Source: Flabesymbios commensalis (lineage: Eukaryota > Annelida > Polychaeta > Terebellida > Flabelligeridae). Taken from it: 64,000 nucleotides of DNA. The stretch is taken from positions 83,970,976-84,034,975 of the forward strand of contig OZ024912.1 in assembly GCA_964017125.1 (NCBI GenBank). Direction: 5' to 3'. Shown in pieces: positions 53,733 through 64,000 of this stretch. Made by a program: the position numbers and the translations under genes. The notes under the pieces are model-generated. The model did no database searches, was not told where the DNA came from, and saw nothing but the letters and a program-made list of their open reading frames with translations. Positions within the stretch are counted from its first letter, which is position 1. Every line of letters starts with the position of its first letter.

Positions 53733-55367
53733 ATGATGTCTTATTTCAATAAAGACTATATTGTGCCTAAGAGAAGTTCCTGCAGTTAAAGTATTTGAAT
53801 CAAAGTGCTCAACAGAACGCTTTGATGTCTTCTGCCAGCTGTCGTCCGCTCCTCTGTTCTCAAACCGATCCAGCCTTGTTATAGACCTATCCATGACCAG
53901 TCCTGGGTGCAACCCATTACTTAGAATCATAGAACCATTGTTACGCCAGCACGACAAATCAACATATGACAGTTGGGAGGTTCTACTACTGCGGAATTCT
54001 CTGATATTTGCTGGATGAAATAATCTGATAAAGGTATGGATTTGGAATTTCATAGCACTTTCTTATCAACATCACAATCAAGCCTCGGCGTGCGGATTCT
54101 CTCCTCAGTCCGCTCTTCCATTACCACTACAGACCAGCCAGTGCGCCTGCCAGACCACACATCAACACAGTGCATACACATAGGCTACAGTCAACCGCAT
54201 GCTGCCTGACTGCCCACCCACTGCTCTCAGCATACACAGCGTCGCCACCTTCTTGCCAGATAGCGTCTTCATGGTGATAGACTACACTCTCCAACGGACA
54301 GAACAACATTCCATCTACGCCTCACTATCAGCCACACAGTAATTGATCGTGCAGTAATAACTTTTAAGCAATAGTGTATTGAATATAATAGTAGAATATA
54401 TACTTATTACAATTAATTACGCTGTTTCATAGTACATTTATAAATTTATAATACTGCACTGACTGTATACTTCCATCTATTTAAATTCAACATTTTCACG
54501 GTTACATTATAGTACTCTAGTATAATTATAGAAAATATTACAATCATCTGACTATTCGCCTACAGTGGTCAGACCTATAACTGGTCTCGACTCTCGCACA
54601 TACACATCCCTGTGTATTACACTCATTGGATAACTTAATTATTGGATTACCTTCTTCAACTTGACCTGGACTATCTCACAACACAGGACGAGAAAAAAAG
54701 TAAGTCCACAATCTCATTATTAAATGTGCACTTGTAACAATCAATATCCTCCACTCCTTGCATAAATCTACCTTCTTATCGTCATTGCTTCTACAGCTCG
54801 GCTTCCCGCGCAGTAACAAGCTATTATATAACTTATATAACAAGACGAGGAGACTAGCTCTTTTAGTTTGTGTGTCCATGCCCTAAAACTTCGTTTGGGG
54901 GATACGAAAACTGAGAAAGACTTTGAAATTTCTGCTCAATGCCGGAAACGGAAATCCGATGAATCACCGCAGTCATTTGCGAATTCCTTACAAGAACTCT
55001 TTACAAAGGCATTCCCTTCTATGGAGAATCATAGTCTTCAGAGACTGATATTGACTCAATTTGACGCCATTCGCTACTTGACAGCGTACAACAAAAAGTC
55101 AGACACTTTAGTTAAACAAACGCGGATCTTAAACCGCTCCCCTCCATTGTCTCTTGCAATGTTGCCCAAACCTCTAAACCTACTTACTCCGACGAACGTG
55201 TTATGTATGCTAACTCTTCTCGGACAGCGGATACTACCTCCCGGCGACATTTTCATGCTGACCACCCCAGGAATCAATCATCGATCTGTCAGATTTGCCA
55301 CAAGCCAGCTCCTGTTTCCGATTTCTTGCAATGCAGGAGCAAATCAACGACCTCACGCTACAGGATA
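53733..55367 (+). repeat. Array unit 2 (type A)
   Basis: 1635 bp. The gag-like frame at 54868-55368 has the type-A start region. Practically identical to unit 4. Confidence 0.85.
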
Positions 55368-57002
55368 ATGATGTCTTATTTCAATAAAGACTATATTGTG
55401 CCTAAGAGAAGTTCCTGCAGTTAAAGTATTTGAATCAAAGTGCTCAACAGAACGCTTTGATGTCTTCTGCCAGCTGTCGTCCGCTCCTCTGTTCTCAAAC
55501 CGATCCAGCCTTGTTATGTTATAGACCTATCCATGACCAGTCCTGAGTGCACCCATTACTTAGAATCATAGAACCATTGTTACGCCAGCATGACAAATCA
55601 ACATATGACAGTTGGAGGTTCTACTACTGCGGAATTCTCTGATATTCGCTGGATGAAATAATCTGATAAAGGTATGGATTTGGAATTTCATAGCACTTTC
55701 TTATCAACATCACAATCAAGCCTGGGCGTGCGGATTCTCTCCTAAGTCCGCTCTTCCAGTACCAGTACAGACCAGCCAGTGCGCCTGCCAGACCACACAT
55801 CAGCACAGTGCATACACATAGGCTACAGTCAACCGCATGCTGCCTGACTTCCCGCCCACTGCTCTCAGCATACACAGCCTCGCCACCTTCTTGCCAGACA
55901 GCGTCTTCATGGTGATAGACTACACTCTCCAACGGACAGAACAACATTCCATCTACGCCTCACTATCAGACACACAGTAATTGATCGTGCAGTATTAACT
56001 TAGCAATAGTGTATTGAATATAATAGTAGAATATATACTTATTACAATTAATTACGCTGTTTCATAGTACATTTATAAATTTATAATACTGCACTGACTG
56101 TATACTTCCATCTATTTAAATTCAACATTTTCACGGTTACATTATAGTACTCTAGTATAATTATAGAAAATATTACAATCATCTGACTATTCGCCTACAG
56201 TGGTCAGACCTATAACTGGTCTCGACTCTCGCACATACACATCCCTGTGTATTACACTCATTGGATAACTTAATTATTGGATTACCTTCTTCAACTTGAT
56301 CTGGACTATCTCACAACACAGGACGAGAAAAAAAGTAAGTCCACAATCTCATTATTAAATGTGCACTTGTAACAATCAATATCCTCCACTCCTTGCATAA
56401 ATCTACCTTCTTATCGTCATTGCTTCTACAGCTCGGCTTCCCGCGCAGTAACAAGCTATTATATAACTTATATAACAAAGACGAAGAGACTAGCTCTTTT
56501 CGTTTGTGTGTCCGTGCCCTAAAACTTCGTTTGGGGATACGAAAACTGAGAAAGACTTTGACATTTCTGCTCAATGCCGGAAACGGAAATCCGATGAATC
56601 ACCGCAGTCATTTGCGAATTCCTTACAAGAACTCTTTACAAAGGCATTCCCTTCTATGGAGAATCATAGTCTTCAGAGACTGATATTGACTCAATTTGAC
56701 GCCATTCGCTACTTGACAGCGTACAACAAAAAGTCAGACACTTTAGTTAAACAAGCGCGGATCTTAAACCGCTCCCCTCCATTGTCTCTTGCAATGTTGC
56801 CCAAACCTCTAAACCTACTTACTCCGACGAACGTGTTATGTATGCTAACTCTTCTCGGACAGCGGATACTACCTCCCGGCGACATTTTCATGCTGACCAC
56901 CCCAGGAATCAATCATCGATCTGTCAGATTTGCCACAAGCCAGCTCCTGTTTCCGATTTCTTGCAATGCAGGAGCAAATCAACGACCTCACGCTACAGGA
57001 TA
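55368..57002 (+). repeat. Array unit 3 (type B)
   Basis: 1635 bp. The gag-like frame at 56506-57003 has the type-B start region (FGDTKTEKDFDIS). The first half is nearly identical to unit 5. Confidence 0.85.
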
Positions 57003-58637
57003 ATGATGTCTTATTTCAATAAAGACTATATTGTGCCTAAGAGAAGTTCCTGCAGTTAAAGTATTTGAATCAAAGTGCTCAACAGAACGCTTTGATGTCT
57101 TCTGCCAGCTGTCGTCCGCTCCTCTGTTCTCAAACCGATCCAGCCTTGTTATAGACCTATCCATGACCAGTCCTGGGTGCAACCCATTACTTAGAATCAT
57201 AGAACCATTGTTACGCCAGCACGACAAATCAACATATGACAGTTGGGAGGTTCTACTACTGCGGAATTCTCTGATATTTGCTGGATGAAATAATCTGATA
57301 AAGGTATGGATTTGGAATTTCATAGCACTTTCTTATCAACATCACAATCAAGCCTCGGCGTGCGGATTCTCTCCTCAGTCCGCTCTTCCATTACCACTAC
57401 AGACCAGCCAGTGCGCCTGCCAGACCACACATCAACACAGTGCATACACATAGGCTACAGTCAACCGCATGCTGCCTGACTGCCCACCCACTGCTCTCAG
57501 CATACACAGCGTCGCCACCTTCTTGCCAGATAGCGTCTTCATGGTGATAGACTACACTCTCCAACGGACAGAACAACATTCCATCTACGCCTCACTATCA
57601 GCCACACAGTAATTGATCGTGCAGTAATAACTTTTAAGCAATAGTGTATTGAATATAATAGTAGAATATATACTTATTACAATTAATTACGCTGTTTCAT
57701 AGTACATTTATAAATTTATAATACTGCACTGACTGTATACTTCCATCTATTTAAATTCAACATTTTCACGGTTACATTATAGTACTCTAGTATAATTATA
57801 GAAAATATTACAATCATCTGACTATTCGCCTACAGTGGTCAGACCTATAACTGGTCTCGACTCTCGCACATACACATCCCTGTGTATTACACTCATTGGA
57901 TAACTTAATTATTGGATTACCTTCTTCAACTTGACCTGGACTATCTCACAACACAGGACGAGAAAAAAAGTAAGTCCACAATCTCATTATTAAATGTGCA
58001 CTTGTAACAATCAATATCCTCCACTCCTTGCATAAATCTACCTTCTTATCGTCATTGCTTCTACAGCTCGGCTTCCCGCGCAGTAACAAGCTATTATATA
58101 ACTTATATAACAAGACGAGGAGACTAGCTCTTTTAGTTTGTGTGTCCATGCCCTAAAACTTCGTTTGGGGGATACGAAAACTGAGAAAGACTTTGAAATT
58201 TCTGCTCAATGCCGGAAACGGAAATCCGATGAATCACCGCAGTCATTTGCGAATTCCTTACAAGAACTCTTTACAAAGGCATTCCCTTCTATGGAGAATC
58301 ATAGTCTTCAGAGACTGATATTGACTCAATTTGACGCCATTCGCTACTTGACAGCGTACAACAAAAAGTCAGACACTTTAGTTAAACAAACGCGGATCTT
58401 AAACCGCTCCCCTCCATTGTCTCTTGCAATGTTGCCCAAACCTCTAAACCTACTTACTCCGACGAACGTGTTATGTATGCTAACTCTTCTCGGACAGCGG
58501 ATACTACCTCCCGGCGACATTTTCATGCTGACCACCCCAGGAATCAATCATCGATCTGTCAGATTTGCCACAAGCCAGCTCCTGTTTCCGATTTCTTGCA
58601 ATGCAGGAGCAAATCAACGACCTCACGCTACAGGATA
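57003..58637 (+). repeat. Array unit 4 (type A)
   Basis: 1635 bp, a near-exact repeat of unit 2 at a distance of 3270 bp. Gag-like frame 58138-58638. Confidence 0.85.
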
Positions 58638-60271
58638 ATGATGTCTTATTTCAATAAAGACTATATTGTGCCTAAGAGAAGTTCCTGCAGTTAAAGTATT
58701 TGAATCAAAGTGCTCAACAGAACGCTTTGATGTCTTCTGCCAGCTGTCGTCCGCTCCTCTGTTCTCAAACCGATCCAGCCTTGTTATGTTATAGACCTAT
58801 CCATGACCAGTCCTGAGTGCACCCATTACTTAGAATCATAGAACCATTGTTACGCCAGCATGACAAATCAACATATGACAGTTGGAGGTTCTACTACTGC
58901 GGAATTCTCTGATATTCGCTGGATGAAATAATCTGATAAAGGTATGGATTTGGAATTTCATAGCACTTTCTTATCAACATCACAATCAAGCCTGGGCGTG
59001 CGGATTCTCTCCTAAGTCCGCTCTTCCAGTACCAGTACAGACCAGCCAGTGCGCCTGCCAGACCACACATCAGCACAGTGCATACACATAGGCTACAGTC
59101 AACCGCATGCTGCCTGACTTCCCGCCCACTGCTCTCAGCATACACAGCCTCGCCACCTTCTTGCCAGACAGCGTCTTCATGGTGATAGACTACACTCTCC
59201 AACGGACAGAACAACATTCCATCTACGCCTCACTATCAGACACACAGTAATTGATCGTGCAGTATTAACTTAGCAATAGTGTATTGAATATAATAGTAGA
59301 ATATATACTTATTACAATTAATTACGCTGTTTCATAGTACATTTATAAATTTATAATACTGCACTGACTGTATACTTCCATCTGTTTAAATTCAACATTT
59401 TCACGGTTACATTATAGTACTCTAGTATAATTATAGAAAATATTACAATCATCTGACTATTCGCCTACAGTGGTCAGACCTATAACTGGTCTCGACTCTC
59501 GCACATACACATCCCTGTGTATTACACTCATTGGATAACTTAATTATTGGATTACCTTCTTCAACTTGACCTGGACTATCTCACAACACAGGACAAAAAA
59601 AAAGTAAGTCCACGATTTCATTATTGAATGTGCACTTGTAACAATCAATATCCTCCACTCTTTGCATAAATCTACCTTCTTATCGTCATTGCTTCTACAG
59701 CTCGGCTTCCCGCGCAGTAACAAGCTATTATATAACTTATATAACAAAGACGAAGAGACTAGCTCTTTTCGTTTGTGTGTCCGTGCCCTAAAACTTCGTT
59801 TGGGGATACGAAAACTGAGAAAGACTTTGACATTTCTGCTCAATGCCGGAAACGGAAATCCGATGAATCACCGCAGTCATTCACGAATTCCTTACAAGAA
59901 CTCTTTACAAAGGCATTCCCTTCTATGGAGAATCATAGTCTTCAGAGACTGATATTGACTCAATTTGACGCCATTCGCTACTTGACAGCGTACAACAAAA
60001 AGTCAGACACTTTAGTTAAACAAACGCGGATCTTAAACCGCTCCCCTCCATTGTCTCTTGCAATGTTGCCCAAACCTCTAAACCTACTTACTCCGACAAA
60101 CGTGCTATGTATGCTAACACATCTCGGACAGCATATACTACCTCCCGGCGACATTTTCATGCTGACCACTCCAGTAATCAATCATCGATCTGTCAGATTT
60201 GCCACAAGCCAGCTCCTGTTTCCGATTTCTTGCAATGCAGGAGCAAATCAACGACCTCACGCTACAGGATA
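58638..60271 (+). repeat. Array unit 5 (type B)
   Basis: 1634 bp. First half like unit 3; second half with its own variants shared with unit 7. Gag-like frame 59775-60272. Confidence 0.85.
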
Positions 60272-61907
60272 ATGATGTCTTACTTCAATAAAGACTATAT
60301 TGTGCCTAAGAGAAGTTCCTGCAGTTTAAGTATTTGAATCAAAGTGCTCATCAGAACGCTTTGATGTCTTCCGCCAGCTGTCGTCCGCTCCTCTGTTCTC
60401 AAACCGATCCAGCCTTGTTATAGACCTATCCATGACCAGTCCTGGGTGCAACCCATTACTTAGAATCATAGAACCATTGTTACGCCAGCACGACAAATCA
60501 ACATATGACAGTTGGGAGGTTCTACTACTGCGGAATTCTCTGATATTTGCTGGATGAAATAATCTGATAAAGGTATGGATTTGGAATTTCATAGCACTTT
60601 CTTATCAACATCACAATCAAGCCTCGGCGTGCGGATTCTCTCCTGAGTCCGCTCATCCATTACCACTACAGACCAGCCAGTGCGCCTGCCAGACCACACA
60701 TCAACACAGTGCATACACATAGGCTACAGTCAACCGCATGCTGCCTGACTGCCCACCCACTGCTCTCAGCATACACAGCGTCGCCACCTTCTTGCCAGAT
60801 AGCGTCTTCATGGTGATAGACTACACTCTCCAACGGACAGAACAACATTCCATCTATGCCTCACTATCAGCCACACAGTAATTGATCGTGCAGTAATAAC
60901 TTTTAAGCACTAGTGTATTGAATATAATAGTAGAATATATACTTATTACAATTAATTACGCTGTTTCATAGTACATTTATAAATTTATAATACTGCACTG
61001 ACTGTACACTTCCATCTATTTAAATTCAACATTTTCACGGTTACATTATAGTACTCTAGTATAATTATAGAAAATATTACAATCATCTGACTATTCGCCT
61101 ACAGTGGTCAGACCTATAACTGGTCTCGACTCTCGCACATACACATCCCTCTGTATTACACTCATTGGATAACTTAATTATTGGATTACCTTCTTCAACT
61201 TGACCTGGACTATCTCACAACACAGGACGAGAAAAAAAGTAAGTCCACAATCTCATTATTAAATGTGCACTTGTAACAATCAATATCCTCCACTCCTTGC
61301 ATAAATCTACCTTCTTATCGTCATTGCTTCTACAGCTCGGCTTCCCGCGCAGTAACAAGCTATTATATAACTTATATAACAAGACGAGGAGACTAGCTCT
61401 TTTAGTTTGTGTGTCCATGCCCTAAAACTTCGTTTGGGGGATACGAAAACTGAGAAAGACTTTGAAATTTCTGCTCAATGCCGGAAACGGAAATCCGATG
61501 AATCACCGCAGTCATTTGCGAATTCCTTACAAGAACTCTTTACAAAGGCATTCCCTTCTATGGAGAATCATAGTCTTCAGAGACTGATATTGACTCAATT
61601 TGACGCCATTCGCTACTTGACAGCGTACAACAAAAAAGTCAGACACTTTAGTTAAACAAGCGCGGATCTTAAACCGCTCCCCTCCATTGTCTCTTGCAAT
61701 GTTGCCCAAACCTCTAAACCTACTTACTCCGACGAACGTGTTATGTATGCTAACTCTTCTCGGACAGCGGATACTACCTCCCGGCGACATTTTCATGCTG
61801 ACCACCCCAGGAATCAATCATCGATCTGTCAGATTTGCCACAAGCCAGCTCCTGTTTCCGATTTCTTGCAATGCAGGAGCAAATCAACGACCTCACGCTA
61901 CAGGATA
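60272..61907 (+). repeat. Array unit 6 (type A)
   Basis: 1636 bp, with type-A gag-like region from 61407. The first half shares markers with units 7 and 8 (CTCCTGAGTCCGCTCATCCA). The gag-like frame is broken in this unit. Confidence 0.85.
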
Positions 61908-63541
61908 ATGATGTCTTATTTCAATAAAGACTATATTGTGCCTAAGAGAAGTTCCTGCAGTTAAAGTATTTGAATCAAAGTGCTCAACAGAACGCTTTGA
62001 TGTCTTCTGCCAGCTGTCGTCCGCTCCTCTGTTCTCAAACCGATCCAGCCTTGTTATAGACCTATCCATGACCAGTCCTGGGTGCAACCCATTACTTAGA
62101 ATCATAGAACCATTGTTACGCCAGCACGACAAATCAACATATGACAGTTGGGAGGTTCTACTACTGCGGAATTCTCTGATATTTGCTGGATGAAATAATC
62201 TGATAAAGGTATGGATTTGGAATTTCATAGCACTTTCTTATCAACATCACAATCAAGCCTCGGCGTGCGGATTCTCTCCTGAGTCCGCTCATCCATTACC
62301 ACTACAGACCAGCCAGTGCGCCTGCCAGACCACACATCAACACAGTGCATACACATAGGCTACAGTCAACCGCATGCTGCCTGACTGCCCACCCACTGCT
62401 CTCAGCATACACAGCGTCGCCACCTTCTTGCCAGATAGCGTCTTCATGGTGATAGACTACACTCTCCAACGGACAGAACAACATTCCATCTACGCCTCAC
62501 TATCAGCCACACAGTAATTGATCGTGCAGTAATAACTTTTAAGCAATAGTGTATTGAATATAATAGTAGAATATATACTTATTACAATTAATTACGCTGT
62601 TTCATAGTACATTTATAAATTTATAATACTGCACTGACTGTATACTTCCATCTATTTAAATTCAACATTTTCACGGTTACATTATAGTACTCTAGTATAA
62701 TTATAGAAAATATTACAATCATCTGACTATTCGCCTACAGTGGTCAGACCTATAACTGGTCTCGACTCTCGCACATACACATCCCTGTGTATTACACTCA
62801 TTGGATAACTTAATTATTGGATTACCTTCTTCAACTTGACCTGGACTATCTCACAACACAGGACAAAAAAAAAGTAAGTCCACGATTTCATTATTGAATG
62901 TGCACTTGTAACAATCAATATCCTCCACTCTTTGCATAAATCTACCTTCTTATCGTCATTGCTTCTACAGCTCGGCTTCCCGCGCAGTAACAAGCTATTA
63001 TATAACTTATATAACAAAGACGAAGAGACTAGCTCTTTTCGTTTGTGTGTCCGTGCCCTAAAACTTCGTTTGGGGATACGAAAACTGAGAAAGACTTTGA
63101 CATTTCTGCTCAATGCCGGAAACGGAAATCCGATGAATCACCGCAGTCATTCACGAATTCCTTACAAGAACTCTTTACAAAGGCATTCCCTTCTATGGAG
63201 AATCATAGTCTTCAGAGACTGATATTGACTCAATTTGACGCCATTCGCTACTTGACAGCGTACAACAAAAAGTCAGACACTTTAGTTAAACAAACGCGGA
63301 TCTTAAACCGCTCCCCTCCATTGTCTCTTGCAATGTTGCCCAAACCTCTAAACCTACTTACTCCGACAAACGTGCTATGTATGCTAACACATCTCGGACA
63401 GCATATACTACCTCCCGGCGACATTTTCATGCTGACCACTCCAGTAATCAATCATCGATCTGTCAGATTTGCCACAAGCCAGCTCCTGTTTCCGATTTCT
63501 TGCAATGCAGGAGCAAATCAACGACCTCACGCTACAGGATA
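61908..63541 (+). repeat. Array unit 7 (type B, mosaic)
   Basis: 1634 bp. The first half resembles unit 6 and the second half unit 5, as if assembled by exchange or conversion between units. Gag-like frame 63045-63542. Confidence 0.85.
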
Positions 63542-64000
63542 ATGATGTCTTACTTCAATAAAGACTATATTGTGCCTAAGAGAAGTTCCTGCAGTTTAAG
63601 TATTTGAATCAAAGTGCTCATCAGAACGCTTTGATGTCTTCCGCCAGCTGTCGTCCGCTCCTCTGTTCTCAAACCGATCCAGCCTTGTTATAGACCTATC
63701 CATGACCAGTCCTGGGTGCAACCCATTACTTAGAATCATAGAACCATTGTTACGCCAGCACGACAAATCAACATATGACAGTTGGGAGGTTCTACTACTG
63801 CGGAATTCTCTGATATTTGCTGGATGAAATAATCTGATAAAGGTATGGATTTGGTATTTCATAGCACTTTCTTATCAACATCACAATCAAGCCTCGGCGT
63901 GCGGATTCTCTCCTGAGTCCGCTCATCCATTACCACTACAGACCAGCCAGTGCGCCTGCCAGACCACACATCAACACAGTGCATACACATAGGCTACAGT
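63542..64000 (+). repeat. Array unit 8 (partial, cut by window edge)
   Basis: The first 459 bp of another unit, carrying the same first-half markers as units 6 and 7. The array therefore extends beyond the window. Confidence 0.85.

Larger units (their letters stand above)
52194..64000 (+). repeat. Head-to-tail array of a 1.635-kb LTR-element-derived unit (fossil)
   Basis: Eight units start at 52194, 53733, 55368, 57003, 58638, 60272, 61908 and 63542; the last runs off the window. Each begins with ATGATGTCTTATTTCAATAA and an AATAAA signal, carries about 1 kb of non-coding sequence, then a gag-like frame of about 165 codons. No pol, protease, integrase or env is seen, so the element is incomplete. 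Near-identity of units separated by one other unit (about 3.27 kb) shows recent amplification of a dimer. The family is most likely Ty3/gypsy-type from the gag pattern; this is inference. Confidence 0.85.

Noticed and set aside
53439-63862. Sets of minus-strand ORFs of 60-111 codons repeated in each array unit
   Set aside because: They recur only because the units are nearly identical; they overlap the gag-like frame or non-coding part antisense and show no domain.

Overview
The window is a eukaryotic, intron-bearing, AT-rich genome packed with repeats. The best guess is a marine invertebrate metazoan: it has tRNA-derived SINEs, a CR1/L2-type LINE, many palindromic MITEs and long simple repeats. 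The sequence alone does not name the species. Most six-frame ORFs here are chance or repeat-derived. Two host genes can be supported because their splice sites and reading phases agree.

Gene A (minus strand, about 0.7-40.75 kb): a signal-peptide exon at 40650-40752, a 35.8 kb intron full of transposon debris, then exons at 4519-4814, 3339-3521, 1265-1373 and 725-1119. The four introns have matching phases (1, 0, 0, 1). The product is a secreted or ectodomain protein with a Ser/Thr-rich C-terminal part; I do not recognise the family. It appears to run off the left edge into a minisatellite whose units each carry a splice-donor-like motif on the minus strand. Gene B (plus strand, 48625-50915): three exons with matching phases encode a 201-residue secreted protein with 10 cysteines and a CxCxxxxCN ending, resembling the Ly6/uPAR three-finger fold. 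The two genes are divergent.

Repeats by region. 0-0.7 kb: minisatellite with two hairpins. 5.9-8.3 kb: 5'-truncated CR1/L2-like LINE. 9.0-11.2 kb: decayed copy of a widespread uncharacterised metazoan protein family. 11.4-23 kb: a dense mix of dimeric-tRNA SINEs (several with target-site duplications) and palindromic elements. 23.2-27.3 kb: long microsatellites, two of which grow out of SINE tails. 27.5-48 kb: more palindromic MITEs, an 80-bp hairpin tandem array and recurrent poly-G/C tracts.

Two MITE systems stand out. The first is a guild of unrelated families that all sit in TTAA and mostly begin TTAACCCTTT (piggyBac-like ends); a local empty/filled site comparison near 39.5-39.8 kb supports TTAA insertion. 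The second is about 23 copies of a roughly 100-bp palindrome (Pal-A) whose two arms change together from copy to copy.

52.2-64 kb: a head-to-tail array of a 1.635-kb unit carrying a retrotransposon gag-like fragment and an AATAAA site. Types A and B alternate, giving a roughly 3.27-kb higher-order repeat that continues past the right edge. It is treated as a fossil LTR-retroelement derivative that has become satellite-like; no pol or env is seen.
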